Below are positions 14,538 to 23,819 of a DNA stretch of 64,000 bases, in pieces. The translations under genes were made by a program, and so were the position numbers. Origin of the DNA: an uncultured Clostridia bacterium (GTDB lineage Bacteria; Bacillota; Clostridia; Oscillospirales; Ruminococcaceae); NCBI GenBank assembly GCA_947624745.1, contig CANQLR010000007.1, positions 20,224-84,223 of the forward strand. The letters run 5' to 3'. Each line of letters begins with the position of its first letter. The stretch's first letter is position 1. The notes beneath the pieces were generated by a model that did no database searches, was not told where the DNA came from, and saw only the letters and a program-made list of their open reading frames with translations.

Positions 14538-16376
14538 TTATTCCACAGTCACGCTCTTGGCGAGGTTGCGGGGCTTATCGACGTCGAGACCCTTGGCAAC
14601 GCTGACGTAGTAGCCCATGAGCTGGAGCGGAATGACAGCGAGGCTCGCCAAAAACAGGTGGTCGGTGCTCGGGATATATACCGTGAAGTCGGCGAGGTCC
14701 TCCATGGCGTAGTTGCCGTAGCAGGTCAGTCCCATGAGGTAGGCGCCGCGGCTCTTGACCTCGACCATGTTCGAGACAGTCTTTTCATAGAGCGCCTGCT
14801 GGGTCACGACGCTTATCACGAGGGTGCCCTGCTCGATGAGGCTGATCGGGCCGTGCTTGAGCTCGCCGGCGGCGTAGGCCTCGGAGTGGATGTAGCTTAT
14901 CTCCTTCATTTTCAGGGAACCCTCGAGGCCGACTGCGTAGTCGATGCCGCGGCCGATGAAGAAGGCGTCCTTGACCGAGGCGAATTTTGCCGCGAACCAC
15001 TGGATACGCTCCTTGTCCTCGAGAATTTTTTCTATTTTCTGGGGGATCGCTTCGAGGTCGGCGATGAGGGAGCTGTAGCGTTCGTCGTCTATCTCGCCGC
15101 GGACTTTAGCGAACTGCACCGCCAAAAGATAGCCTGCGATGAGCTGGGCGGAGTATGCCTTCGTGGTCGCGACCGAAATTTCGGGGCCGGCAAGGGTGTA
15201 GAACACGCTGTCCGCCTCGCGGGCGATGCTCGAACCGACGACGTTTACTATGCCGAGGGTCTTTATACCCGAAGCCTTCGCCATTTTCAGGGCTGCGAGG
15301 CTGTCCGCGGTCTCGCCGGATTGACTGATTATCACGACGAGGCTGTTCTCGCGGAGCTTCATTTTTCTGTAGCGGAATTCGGAGGCCAGCTCGACCCTCA
15401 CCTGAAGCGAGGTCAGCTCCTCCATGACGTACTGCACCGCGCAGCCGACGTGGTAGGCCGAGCCGCAGGCGACGATATAGACCTGAGAAACGCCCTTTAT
15501 CTCGTCGTCGGAAAGGCCGACGGCGGAAAGGTCAATTTTGCCGTCTTTAAGGGCGGAATAGAGAGTGTCGCGGACCGCCTTGGGCTGCTCGTGGATCTCC
15601 TTGAGCATGAAGTGCTCATAGCCCGCCTTTTCGGCGGCTTCGGCGTTCCACTTTATCTCGGTGAGGGGCTTTTCGATCTCCTCGCGGTCGATATTATAAA
15701 ACTTTACGTCGCCCTTGGTGAGCTTCGCGATCTCGAGATCCCCCACATAATAGACCGAACGGGTGTACTTTAATATCGCGGGGACGTCGGAGGCGAGGAA
15801 GGTCTCGCCGTCGGTGACGCCGATTATCATCGGGCTGTCCTTTCTTATCGCGTAGATGACCCCCGGGTCGTCTTTGAACATCAGCTCCATCGCGTAGGAC
15901 CCGCGGATACGGGTCATGGCGCGTGCAAGCGCGTCGATGGGGCCGCCGTTGTACTTTTTATAGTAATAGTCGACCAGCTTTACGCCGACCTCGGTGTCGG
16001 TCTGGCTCTTGAAGGTGTAGCCGTTTTTGGTGAGCTTTTCCTTGAGCTCCTGATAGTTTTCGATTATGCCGTTGTGGACGCCGACGACGTTCTCGTCATC
16101 GGAGGCGTGCGGGTGGGCGTTCGTGACGGAGGGCTCGCCGTGGGTCGCCCAGCGGGTGTGGCCGATGCCGCAGGTGCCCTTTACCGCTTCGCCCTCGTTT
16201 GTCATCTCGCGAAGAATCTTCAGCTTGCCCTTGGCCTTTACCACCTCGGTCTCGCTGTCGCCGTCGCGGACGGCTATACCTGCGGAGTCGTAGCCGCGGT
16301 ATTCAAGCTTCGCAAGACCCTCCAAAAGTATCGGGGCAGCCTGCCTTTTTCCTGTAAATCCGACAATTCCGCACAT
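14538..16376 (-). CDS. glmS: Glutamine-fructose-6-phosphate aminotransferase (isomerizing)
   Basis: 612 aa, full length. Makes glucosamine-6-phosphate from fructose-6-phosphate and glutamine, the first step to UDP-GlcNAc. Cys2 after Met is the N-terminal nucleophile (MCGIVGFTGK). Glutaminase domain about 1-220 (RWATHGEPSVTNAHPH); two SIS sugar-isomerase domains about 285-420 and 455-600 (ISQSGETADSLAALKMAK, AYAAGELKHGPISLI); C-terminus NLAKSVTVE is canonical. Follows glmM by 12 bp, so no room for a glmS ribozyme. Confidence 0.98.
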   Translation of the reverse strand: MCGIVGFTGKRQAAPILLEGLAKLEYRGYDSAGIAVRDGDSETEVVKAKGKLKILREMTNEGEAVKGTCGIGHTRWATHGEPSVTNAHPHASDDENVVGVHNGIIENYQELKEKLTKNGYTFKSQTDTEVGVKLVDYYYKKYNGGPIDALARAMTRIRGSYAMELMFKDDPGVIYAIRKDSPMIIGVTDGETFLASDVPAILKYTRSVYYVGDLEIAKLTKGDVKFYNIDREEIEKPLTEIKWNAEAAEKAGYEHFMLKEIHEQPKAVRDTLYSALKDGKIDLSAVGLSDDEIKGVSQVYIVACGSAYHVGCAVQYVMEELTSLQVRVELASEFRYRKMKLRENSLVVIISQSGETADSLAALKMAKASGIKTLGIVNVVGSSIAREADSVFYTLAGPEISVATTKAYSAQLIAGYLLAVQFAKVRGEIDDERYSSLIADLEAIPQKIEKILEDKERIQWFAAKFASVKDAFFIGRGIDYAVGLEGSLKMKEISYIHSEAYAAGELKHGPISLIEQGTLVISVVTQQALYEKTVSNMVEVKSRGAYLMGLTCYGNYAMEDLADFTVYIPSTDHLFLASLAVIPLQLMGYYVSVAKGLDVDKPRNLAKSVTVE

Positions 16377-16388
16377 GATAAGTCCTCC

Positions 16389-17774
16389 TTATGCCTCGTG
16401 GCCTTTTTGCTTTATTACTTTAACTATGTCGCTGACGTATTTTTCGCACATTTCCGCGGTCTCGGCCTCGGCCATGACGCGGATTAACGGCTCGGTGCCG
16501 CTCTCGCGGACCAAGATCCTGCCCTTAGAGCCGAGGCTGTCCTCGGCCTCTTTGACTGCCTTTATGACGTCGGGGTCGTTTTGGGCGGCGGTCTTGTCCT
16601 TGACCTTGACGTTTATGAGAAGCTGCGGGTAGATGGTCAAGCCCTCCGTGAGCTCGCTCATCTTCTTCTTCGAGGCGAGCATGACCTCCATGAGCTTTAG
16701 CGAGGTCAGTATGCCGTCGCCGGTGGAGGCGTATTTCAGGAAGATGATGTGGCCCGACTGCTCTCCACCGAGACGGCAGCCGTTTTTCTGCATATATTCG
16801 TAGACGTATTTGTCGCCGACGGCGGTCTTGGCGTAGCCTATGCCGGCCTCGTCGAAGGCTTTATACAGCCCGAAGTTCGACATCACGGTGGTGACGACGG
16901 TGTTCGTCAAAAGCTTGCCGCGCTCCTTCATGTACTTGCCGTAGATGTATAAAATGTGGTCGCCGGTGACGACGTTTCCCTTTTCGTCGACGCAGATGCA
17001 GCGGTCGGCGTCGCCGTCGTAGGCAAACCCGACGTCGAGGCCCTTTTCGACCACGAATTTTTGCAGGTTTTCGATGTGGGTCGAGCCGACGCCGTTGTTG
17101 ATGTTGGTGCCGTCCGGCTCGGCTCCGATGACGAAGGTCTTGGCCCCGAGGGCGTCAAAGACCGATTTTGCGATGTTCCAGCTCGAACCGTTCGCGCAGT
17201 CAAGACCGACCTTTACCCCGCGGAAGCTGTAGATGCCGAGCGAGATAAGATAACCTATATAACGGTTTCGTCCGGCGACGTAATCGACCGTGCGGCCGAT
17301 GTTCCCGCGGGTGGCGTAGGGAGCCTCCGAGAAGGTCTGACCGAAAACGGTAACGCTGCCGTCAAGGTAATCCTCGACCAAAGAGATGGTCTCCTCGTCC
17401 ATTTTTTCGCCGCAGGAGTTTATAAGCTTGATTCCGTTGTCGTAGTAGGGGTTGTGGCTCGCGGAGATCATTATTCCGCAGTCGAAATCGTCGGTTTTTG
17501 TGATGTAGGCGACGGAGGGGGTGGTGGTGACGTGGAGGAGGTAAACGTCCGCGCCGGAGGAGGTCAGCCCCGCGGAGAGCGCGTATTCAAACATATAGCT
17601 CGAACGGCGGGTGTCCTTGCCGATGACTATTTTTGCGGGCTCCGAAACGCCGTCGCGGTGCTTTTTTTCGGTGTAGTACCAGCCCAAAAATCGCCCGACC
17701 TTGTATGCGTGATCGGCCTTGAGGCCGATGTTTGCTTCCCCGCGGAAGCCGTCTGTGCCGAAGTATTTGCCCAT
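16389..17774 (-). CDS. glmM: Phosphoglucosamine mutase
   Basis: 461 aa. Converts glucosamine-6-phosphate to glucosamine-1-phosphate. Begins GKYFGTDGFRGEAN; the phosphoserine loop is MISASHNPYYDNGIK; the metal loop is YDGDADRCICVDE; the sugar-binding GGEQSGHI and phosphate-binding RESGTEPLIRVMAE motifs follow. First gene of the glmM-glmS-(14094) operon, which makes two successive steps of amino-sugar supply for the dcw products encoded to the right. Confidence 0.97.
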   Translation of the reverse strand: MGKYFGTDGFRGEANIGLKADHAYKVGRFLGWYYTEKKHRDGVSEPAKIVIGKDTRRSSYMFEYALSAGLTSSGADVYLLHVTTTPSVAYITKTDDFDCGIMISASHNPYYDNGIKLINSCGEKMDEETISLVEDYLDGSVTVFGQTFSEAPYATRGNIGRTVDYVAGRNRYIGYLISLGIYSFRGVKVGLDCANGSSWNIAKSVFDALGAKTFVIGAEPDGTNINNGVGSTHIENLQKFVVEKGLDVGFAYDGDADRCICVDEKGNVVTGDHILYIYGKYMKERGKLLTNTVVTTVMSNFGLYKAFDEAGIGYAKTAVGDKYVYEYMQKNGCRLGGEQSGHIIFLKYASTGDGILTSLKLMEVMLASKKKMSELTEGLTIYPQLLINVKVKDKTAAQNDPDVIKAVKEAEDSLGSKGRILVRESGTEPLIRVMAEAETAEMCEKYVSDIVKVIKQKGHEA

Positions 17775-17825
17775 TGTCTCATTTCCTTTACTGCGTGATG
17801 CGGGTTTTGACCCTATATGGGAAAT

Positions 17826-17854
17826 ATTATAGCTTATCGGGTAGGAAAAGTCAA
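17826..17854 (-). promoter_or_regulatory. glmM operon promoter
   Basis: Minus strand: TTGACT (17854-17849), 17-nt spacer, TATAAT (17831-17826). Confidence 0.85.
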
Positions 17855-17898
17855 GAACAAAATTGAATTTGAGGCGGGGTTATGGTTTTTATCAACAA

Positions 17899-17926
17899 AA
17901 AAGCAGCCCCGTAGGCTGCCTTTTTT
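17899..17926 (-). terminator. ftsZ terminator
   Basis: Minus strand: GGCAGCC-TAC-GGGGCTGCC-like stem followed by TTTTTT. It closes the dcw cluster before glmM. Confidence 0.85.
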
Positions 17927-17931
17927 TGTCT

Positions 17932-19008
17932 CTATTTGCTGAGGAAGTTCCAGAGGCCGTCGTAGAAGGGGTCGCCGGAATGGTGGGTGGCGGGGTCGTC
18001 CTGCTCCTCGGGGTTCTCGGGCTCGGAGGCTTCGGGCTCGGCGTCCTCGGGCTGGTAGGCGTCGAAGTCGGCCGCGATGACGATGATGTCGATCGAGTCG
18101 CTGAGGTCGGGGTTGAAGTCCGCGCCGAAGATGAGGTTCACATCGGGGGCGGCGGCCTTCGTGATGGCGTCGGTGAGCTCGGTAACGTCGCCGGTGCCGA
18201 TGTCCTCGGACATGGTGATGTTGAGAAGCAGCCTCTTCGCGCCCTTGATCGAGGTCTCGAGCAGCGGGCTCGAAATGACCTGCTGGACGGCGTCGGCGAC
18301 CTTGTCCTTGCCCTCGCCGTGGCCGATGGCCATGTGGGCGTAGCCGGAGTCCTTCATTATCGACTGCACGTCGGCAAAGTCGACGTTGATCCAGCCGTGG
18401 CACAGAATGAGCTGTGTGACCGAGAGAACCGCGGTCTTAAGTATATCGTCGGCCAAGGCGAACGACTGGCGCATCGTGAGGTTTTCCTTGCCCGTCAGAA
18501 GCTTCTGGTTCGGGATCACGACCAAAGAGTCGACGTTTTTAAGGAGAGAGTCGATGCCCTTTTCGGCCTGTGCAAGCTTTTTCGCGCCCTCGAACATGAA
18601 GGGCTTCGTGACCACCGCGACGGTGAGTATTCCCATGTCGCGGGCGATCTCGGCGACGACGGGGGCGGCTCCGGTGCCGGTGCCTCCGCCCATGCCGGCG
18701 GTTATGAATATCATGTCGGCGCCCTTAAGAGCGTCGGCGATCTCGTCCTTGGATTCCTGCGCGGCGCCCTCGCCCACCTCGGGTCTTCCGCCTGCGCCGA
18801 GGCCGTGGGTGAGCTTCTGGCCTATCTGTATCTTCATCGTAGCCTTGGAATTCTTAAGAGCCTGCGCGTCGGTGTTCACCGAAATATACTCGACATTCTG
18901 GATGCCTGTCGAGACAATGCAGTTGAGGGCGTTTCCACCGCCGCCTCCAACGCCTACGACCTTGATCTTTGCCAAATCGATTCCTTCGTTTTCCATAATG
19001 AATCCCAT
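17932..19008 (-). CDS. ftsZ: Cell division protein FtsZ
   Basis: 358 aa. Tubulin-like GTPase of the Z ring. N-terminal VVGVGGGGGNALN; GAGGRPEVGEGAA; tubulin signature GMGGGTGTGAAPV; T7 loop NVDFADVQSIM with the catalytic Asp. The globular part ends at about residue 312; then an acidic linker (EDAEPEASEPENPEEQDD) and the tail GDPFYDGLWNFLSK. That tail lacks the usual proline and arginine residues of the FtsA/SepF-binding peptide. It has its own promoter (19123-19151) and lies 180 bp after ftsQ with no ftsA between. Confidence 0.95.
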   Translation of the reverse strand: MGFIMENEGIDLAKIKVVGVGGGGGNALNCIVSTGIQNVEYISVNTDAQALKNSKATMKIQIGQKLTHGLGAGGRPEVGEGAAQESKDEIADALKGADMIFITAGMGGGTGTGAAPVVAEIARDMGILTVAVVTKPFMFEGAKKLAQAEKGIDSLLKNVDSLVVIPNQKLLTGKENLTMRQSFALADDILKTAVLSVTQLILCHGWINVDFADVQSIMKDSGYAHMAIGHGEGKDKVADAVQQVISSPLLETSIKGAKRLLLNITMSEDIGTGDVTELTDAITKAAAPDVNLIFGADFNPDLSDSIDIIVIAADFDAYQPEDAEPEASEPENPEEQDDPATHHSGDPFYDGLWNFLSK

Positions 19009-19122
19009 GTTACAACATCCTCCAGTATCAAATATATCTCATGCCGAGGCATAATGTTCAAAATATTACATAATTTAGGGTAAAATCTTATGCTCTGCCC
19101 CGTATTTTGTACTCATAGTAAT

Positions 19123-19151
19123 ATAGTATCACAAAATTTTGATTTTGGCAA
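19123..19151 (-). promoter_or_regulatory. ftsZ promoter
   Basis: Minus strand: TTGCCA (19151-19146), 17-nt spacer, TACTAT (19128-19123), in the 180-bp ftsQ-ftsZ gap. It would allow ftsZ to be expressed apart from the rest of the cluster. Confidence 0.6.
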
Positions 19152-19190
19152 GAGTTTTTTATATATTTTTTCAGGAAAGTTATCTCAATT

Positions 19191-20069
19191 TCAGTCGGTT
19201 TCGGTAGTTTCCTCTCCGCCGTCCCCGGAAGGCTCGTCTTCGGGCTCTGTCGCCTCGGGCTGAGGGGCGTTCTGCGCCTCCATATCCTCCTTGCGGATGA
19301 AGGACGCGCCGGCGGCGGAGCTGTGATAAATGACGGTGCCTTCGTCGTCCGGCTCCAAGCTCTCCTCGATTATCGCAGTGATGTATTTCAGCTTGTATTC
19401 GTAGTCTATTGAGGAGCCGAAGTCGATGTTTATGCGGTCCTCATAGACCATGGTGATGTTGGTGCGGTCGGTGATGTCGATCTCGGTGATCTTGCCGTCG
19501 CAGGTCTCGGAAATAGCCTCCAAAAGATCGAGGATTATCTCTTTTTTGGCATCGTCGGCCGAGACGAAGTCCTGCGCGAGAGCGACGTCTTTAAGCTCCA
19601 TGCCCTTGATGAGTATCAGTCCCGCGCGCGCGCCGAGCTGCTCGGTCTCCAAGTATCGGCCGTTTTTGGTGATGATGGCGTAGCGGTTGCCCTCGTATTC
19701 GCAGCAGGCGAAGGCGGTCGCCTCGGTGACCTCGACGGTGAATTTGTCGGGGAGCTTCCGCCGAAGCTTTACGTCCTCGACGTAGACAAGGGTATCCATT
19801 ATCTTCTGGCGGGTCTTTTCGAGGTTGATGCCGTACATGTTCCTGCCCTCGTGAAGGCCGCCGGCGGCAAGTATCGTTTCGGCGGAGTATATTTCGTTGC
19901 CGCTGACCTCGTACTCGCTGATGTTGAAGAGAACGGTGCGGGCGAGGATCAGAAAGATCACTATACAGACGGTGAATATCATTAAGTAATATAGGGACAG
20001 GTTGCGCCTGCGGCGGCGGGGGCGGCCCTGTCGCTGCGGCGCTTTTGAGGTCTTTACAACGTCCTGCAT
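19191..20069 (-). CDS. ftsQ: Cell division protein FtsQ/DivIB
   Basis: 292 aa. Basic cytoplasmic head (APQRQGRPRRRRRN), one membrane helix (YYLMIFTVCIVIFLILARTVLF), then the POTRA domain (ISEYEVSGNEIYSAETILAAGGLHEGRNMYGINLEKTRQKI is its start) and the beta domain. The C-terminal 35 residues are Pro/Glu/Thr-rich. It recruits and regulates the septal synthase with FtsL and DivIC. Lies 12 bp after murA. Confidence 0.9.
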   Translation of the reverse strand: MQDVVKTSKAPQRQGRPRRRRRNLSLYYLMIFTVCIVIFLILARTVLFNISEYEVSGNEIYSAETILAAGGLHEGRNMYGINLEKTRQKIMDTLVYVEDVKLRRKLPDKFTVEVTEATAFACCEYEGNRYAIITKNGRYLETEQLGARAGLILIKGMELKDVALAQDFVSADDAKKEIILDLLEAISETCDGKITEIDITDRTNITMVYEDRINIDFGSSIDYEYKLKYITAIIEESLEPDDEGTVIYHSSAAGASFIRKEDMEAQNAPQPEATEPEDEPSGDGGEETTETD

Positions 20070-20081
20070 AGTTAAGCTCCT

Positions 20082-21341
20082 TTATATTCGTTTTATCTTC
20101 GCGCCCAAAGAGCGAAGCGTTTCCTCGACCGATTCGTAGCCCCGGTCGATGTAGTGAACGTTTGAAACGGTGGTGGTGCCCTCGGCCGCAAGTCCACCGA
20201 GAATAAGCGCCGCGCCGGCGCGAAGATCGGTAGCGACGAGCTGCGCCCCGGAAAGACGGGGAACGCCCTCTATCACCGCAACCTTGCCCTCGGCCTTTAT
20301 ATCCGCGCCCAAGCGGCAGAGCTCGGGGGCGGCGCGGAAGCGGTTCTCGAAGATGTTTTCGACGATGACCGAGGTGCCTCGGGCAACGCTTAAAACCGCC
20401 ATGACTATCGGCTGGCAGTCGGTCGGAAAGCCGGGGTAGGGCGAGGTGCGGACAGTTTTTACGGCGCAAAGCGGCTTTTTCGCGCTTATGTAGACCCGGT
20501 CGGAGTAGGGATAGACCGAGAGGTTCATCTGCTCGAAGACGCTTAGGGAGGAGTGCATATCCTCGGGGCGGACGCCCGAGAGCATTACCTCGCCGCCGGT
20601 TATTGCAGCCGCGCCCAGCCATGTCGCGGCGACGATGCGGTCGGGCATTATCGGGTATTCGGCGCCGTGGAGGCGCTCGACCCCTTTTATGACGACGGTG
20701 GAGCTGCCCTGACCCGATATATTCGCCCCGCAGGCGTTTAAAAAGCCCGCAAGGTCGCTTATTTCCGGCTCGCGGGCGGCGTTTTGTATGACCGTTTGGC
20801 CGGTTCCCTTTACCGCGGCGAGCATGATGTTTTCGGTCGCGCCCACAGACGGCAGGGGCAGGGTTATCACCGCGCCTGTGACCGTTTCGGGGAGGGTGCA
20901 GTCAAGGACTCCGTGGTCCTCGATTATCTTCGCGCCGAGCTTTTTAAGCCCCGCGATGTGGATGTCTATCGGGCGGGGGCCGAGCTCGCAGCCTCCCGGA
21001 AAGGAGAGGCGGCAGCGGCGCAGACGGCCGAGTATCGCGCCGAGAAAAACTATAGAGGAGCGCATCTCGCGCATGAGCTGCTCGGGTATCTCGCAGTCGG
21101 TCACGGTGCGGGAGTCGACCTCTAAAATATCGGCGGTGCGGCGGCATTTGCAGCCAAGGCTCCCTAAAATTTTTGTGGCCGAAAAAACGTCCGACAGCGC
21201 GGGACAGTTGGAAAGCTTAAACTCCCCCGCCCCCAAAAACGTCGCCGCAAGTATCGGCAGGACGCTGTTTTTCGCGCCGTGGACGCGTATCTCGCCGGAA
21301 ATTTTTCTTCCGCCCTCTATGTAAAGCCTCGTGTTTGTCAA
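20082..21341 (-). CDS. murA: UDP-N-acetylglucosamine 1-carboxyvinyltransferase
   Basis: 419 aa, the family length. Adds enolpyruvate to UDP-GlcNAc, the first committed peptidoglycan step and the fosfomycin target. N-terminus IEGGRKISGEIRVHGAKNSVLPILAA; catalytic cysteine in FPGGCELGPRPIDIHI; DRIVAATWLGAAAITGGEV; C-terminal DLRAGAALILGGLAAEGTTT and HIDRGYE. Tightly packed between murG and ftsQ. Confidence 0.97.
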   Translation of the reverse strand: MTNTRLYIEGGRKISGEIRVHGAKNSVLPILAATFLGAGEFKLSNCPALSDVFSATKILGSLGCKCRRTADILEVDSRTVTDCEIPEQLMREMRSSIVFLGAILGRLRRCRLSFPGGCELGPRPIDIHIAGLKKLGAKIIEDHGVLDCTLPETVTGAVITLPLPSVGATENIMLAAVKGTGQTVIQNAAREPEISDLAGFLNACGANISGQGSSTVVIKGVERLHGAEYPIMPDRIVAATWLGAAAITGGEVMLSGVRPEDMHSSLSVFEQMNLSVYPYSDRVYISAKKPLCAVKTVRTSPYPGFPTDCQPIVMAVLSVARGTSVIVENIFENRFRAAPELCRLGADIKAEGKVAVIEGVPRLSGAQLVATDLRAGAALILGGLAAEGTTTVSNVHYIDRGYESVEETLRSLGAKIKRI

Positions 21342-21397
21342 ATTGATCCCTCTTTTACATTTTCTTTCTGCATAATATGCAAAAGAGGGAATTTGGG

Positions 21398-22537
21398 TTA
21401 AAGCTTCAAAAGCGCCTTTACCTCGCGCCAGATACGCTCGGGGGCGTCCTTGACGAACTGCTCCGAGGCGTGGGCCGACATCTCCGCCATGGCGGCGGGG
21501 TCCTTGATAAAATCGGATACCGTCTTTTGGATCAGGCCGTCGGTGATGTCCTTCTGCTCATATAAAACCGCCGCGCCGGCGCTCTGTAAAACGAGGCCGT
21601 TGTAATACTGGTGGTTCTCGGCGAGGTATGGCGAGGGTATCAGGATAGACGCCTTGCCCTCGGCCTCAATTTCGGTGAGGGCGCCCATGCCGCAGCGGCT
21701 GATGATGAGGTCTGCCGCGGCCATGCAGGCGGACATGTTGTCTATATATTCCTTGACGATGAAGTTCGGGTGATCGCTTAAAACTATGCCGTGGGACTTA
21801 AGAGCCGCCTCGAACTCCTCACGGTTGTTTTTGCCGAAGGAGTGAATGAGGGTGACGTCGGGGTGATCTTTGACGCACCACTCCATAAGCTCTATCGCGG
21901 CGTTATTTATGGCGCGGGCGCCGAGGCTTCCGCCGGTGGAGAGGATAACGGTGCCGCTGACGTTAAGCTCGGCTCGCGCCTGCTCTTTGGTGAGCTTATG
22001 CTCCGAAAAGCCCTCGCGGACCGGCAGACCCGTGACAACGCATTTTTCGCGCTCGGCGGGTTCAAGCCTGTCGGCGGCCTTTCCGACGGTGAGCATTATG
22101 CGGTCGACATGAGGCGCCAAAAGCTTGGTCGTAAGGCCGGGGAAGGCGTTCTGCTCGTGAATGAGGGTGGCTATCCCCGACTTTGCGGCCTCGCGAACTA
22201 TCGGGCCGCAGACGTAGCCGCCGGTGCCGATGACGAGATCGGGCCCGAAATCCTTAAGTATCTTTTTGCACCTGTGACCCGCGGTGGTGAGGTATGCCGC
22301 GGCCTTTATGTTTCGGCCGATGTTTTTAAGGCTAAGATGGCGCTGGAAGCCCGCGACCTTTACCCCCGCGAAGCGAAAGCCCGCGTTTTCGGCAAGGCGG
22401 TGCTCCATGCCGTTCGGGGTGCCGACATACAGAAATTCGGCGTCGGGGAGGTTATGGCGGATTATTTCGGAAATGGCGAGCGCCGGGTTCACATGACCCG
22501 CCGAGCCGCCGCCCGAGAGGATTATTTTTTTAGGCAT
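21398..22537 (-). CDS. murG: UDP-GlcNAc:lipid I GlcNAc transferase
   Basis: 379 aa from the ATG at 22537 (AAAGGAGTT before it); longer frames run into ftsW. Makes lipid II at the inner membrane face. Glycine-rich loop GGGSAGHVNPALAISE; membrane-binding patch; TLIHEQNAFPGLTTK; STGGSLGARAIN; donor-site RCGMGALTEIEAEGKASILIPSPYLAENHQYYN. A GT-B fold glycosyltransferase. Confidence 0.97.
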   Translation of the reverse strand: MPKKIILSGGGSAGHVNPALAISEIIRHNLPDAEFLYVGTPNGMEHRLAENAGFRFAGVKVAGFQRHLSLKNIGRNIKAAAYLTTAGHRCKKILKDFGPDLVIGTGGYVCGPIVREAAKSGIATLIHEQNAFPGLTTKLLAPHVDRIMLTVGKAADRLEPAEREKCVVTGLPVREGFSEHKLTKEQARAELNVSGTVILSTGGSLGARAINNAAIELMEWCVKDHPDVTLIHSFGKNNREEFEAALKSHGIVLSDHPNFIVKEYIDNMSACMAAADLIISRCGMGALTEIEAEGKASILIPSPYLAENHQYYNGLVLQSAGAAVLYEQKDITDGLIQKTVSDFIKDPAAMAEMSAHASEQFVKDAPERIWREVKALLKL

Positions 22538-22548
22538 TTTTAACTCCT

Positions 22549-23808
22549 TTATATGTCGCTCTGGCGTGATACGGCGAGGATTACCCCCATTTCTGCGAGC
22601 TGCATCAGAAGCGCGGTGCCGCCGTAGCTGAAAAAGGGAAGGGATATACCCGTGTTCGGGAAGGCGTTGCAGGCGACGCCGATGTTTAAGAGCGCCTGCA
22701 GGCCGATCTGAAACGTTATGCCCGTGGTGATGAGCATGCCGAATTTGTCCTTGGATTTTTTCGCGATGTAAAAGCCGCGGTAGATAAAGAGCGCGAAGAG
22801 TATGACTACCGCGAGGCCGCCGAGGTAGCCGAGCTCCTCGACGATTATCGGCAGAATGAAGTCGTTCTGGGATTCGGGGAGCCAGGCGTATTTCTGGCGG
22901 GATTCGCCGAAGCCGAGGCCGAACCACCCTCCCGAGCCGATGGCGATAAGAGACTGCGCGGTCTGCCAGGAGTCGTCGGTTATTTCGCCCTCGCTCGCCT
23001 CGTTCATGCCGGTGAAGCGGTCGACTATATAGTTCAGGCCGCCGCCCTTCATCGCGGAATAGGCAAGGGCGGCTATGACCGCGAAGACCAAAAGCACCGT
23101 GCAGAGCTTTATGAAGCTTTTAAGCGGCATTCCGCCGACGAAGATGACGCAAAGGCCGATGGCGGCCATGAGAAGGAGTCCCGAGATGTGGCGCTGCAGG
23201 ACCATCATGCCGCAGACGGCGCAGAGAATTATCACGAACGGAAGAACGCCCTGTCTGAAATCGCCGAGCTTCTGGCGGTTCTTGCAGATCAGATACGACA
23301 GAAAGACGATCAGAACGGCCTTCATCAGCTCGGACGGCTGGAAGGACTGGCTGCCGATGTTTATCCAGCGGTGGGCTCCCGCCTCGGCGTGGCCGATCGG
23401 CGCGGGGGCGAAGCAGAGTATCATCATCGCGTAGGCGACGATGAAGCCTAAAATTACTATTTTGGAGTTCATCAGGACGTGGTAGTCCCAGAAGGAGATG
23501 AAGATCATCAGGACTATGCCGATGATGGCGGCGACGGCCTGGGTCCGGACGTAGTGGTAGCCGTCGGGGGTTTTAAGGCTTAAGCCCGCGACGTAGCTCG
23601 CCGAAAACATCATTATAAGGCCGAACGCCAAAAGCACTATCACTATGGTGAAGAACACCATGTCGATAGGTCCGTCGTATATTCTTAAGCCCGGCTCGCG
23701 GCGGCGGGTCTTTGCCGCCTCCTCCTGCTGCTGCCCCTGCTCCCGAGGGGGCGGGTCCTTGGGGCGGGCTCCTCTGCGGGGAGCGGTCTTTGCCATCATC
23801 TGGGACAT
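22549..23808 (-). CDS. ftsW: Septal peptidoglycan polymerase FtsW (SEDS)
   Basis: 419 aa. A 50-residue charged cytoplasmic head (ARPKDPPPREQGQQQEEAAK) precedes about ten membrane helices. SEDS signatures: HRWINIGSQSFQPSELMKAVLIVFLS, LQRHISGLLLM, PESQNDFILPIIVEELGYLGG and GISLPFFSYGGTALLMQLAEMGVIL. Polymerises lipid II together with the transpeptidase at 26326-28548. SpoVE, the sporulation paralogue, cannot be excluded from sequence alone. Confidence 0.94.
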   Translation of the reverse strand: MSQMMAKTAPRRGARPKDPPPREQGQQQEEAAKTRRREPGLRIYDGPIDMVFFTIVIVLLAFGLIMMFSASYVAGLSLKTPDGYHYVRTQAVAAIIGIVLMIFISFWDYHVLMNSKIVILGFIVAYAMMILCFAPAPIGHAEAGAHRWINIGSQSFQPSELMKAVLIVFLSYLICKNRQKLGDFRQGVLPFVIILCAVCGMMVLQRHISGLLLMAAIGLCVIFVGGMPLKSFIKLCTVLLVFAVIAALAYSAMKGGGLNYIVDRFTGMNEASEGEITDDSWQTAQSLIAIGSGGWFGLGFGESRQKYAWLPESQNDFILPIIVEELGYLGGLAVVILFALFIYRGFYIAKKSKDKFGMLITTGITFQIGLQALLNIGVACNAFPNTGISLPFFSYGGTALLMQLAEMGVILAVSRQSDI

Positions 23809-23819
23809 GAAAACCTCCG

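Noticed and set aside
14658..15773. A 371-codon plus-strand frame opposite glmS
   Set aside because: Antisense shadow of a full-length glmS in GC-rich DNA, without a ribosome site.
16376..16389. A glmS ribozyme upstream of glmS
   Set aside because: Only 12 bp separate glmM and glmS; there is no room for the ~150-nt ribozyme.
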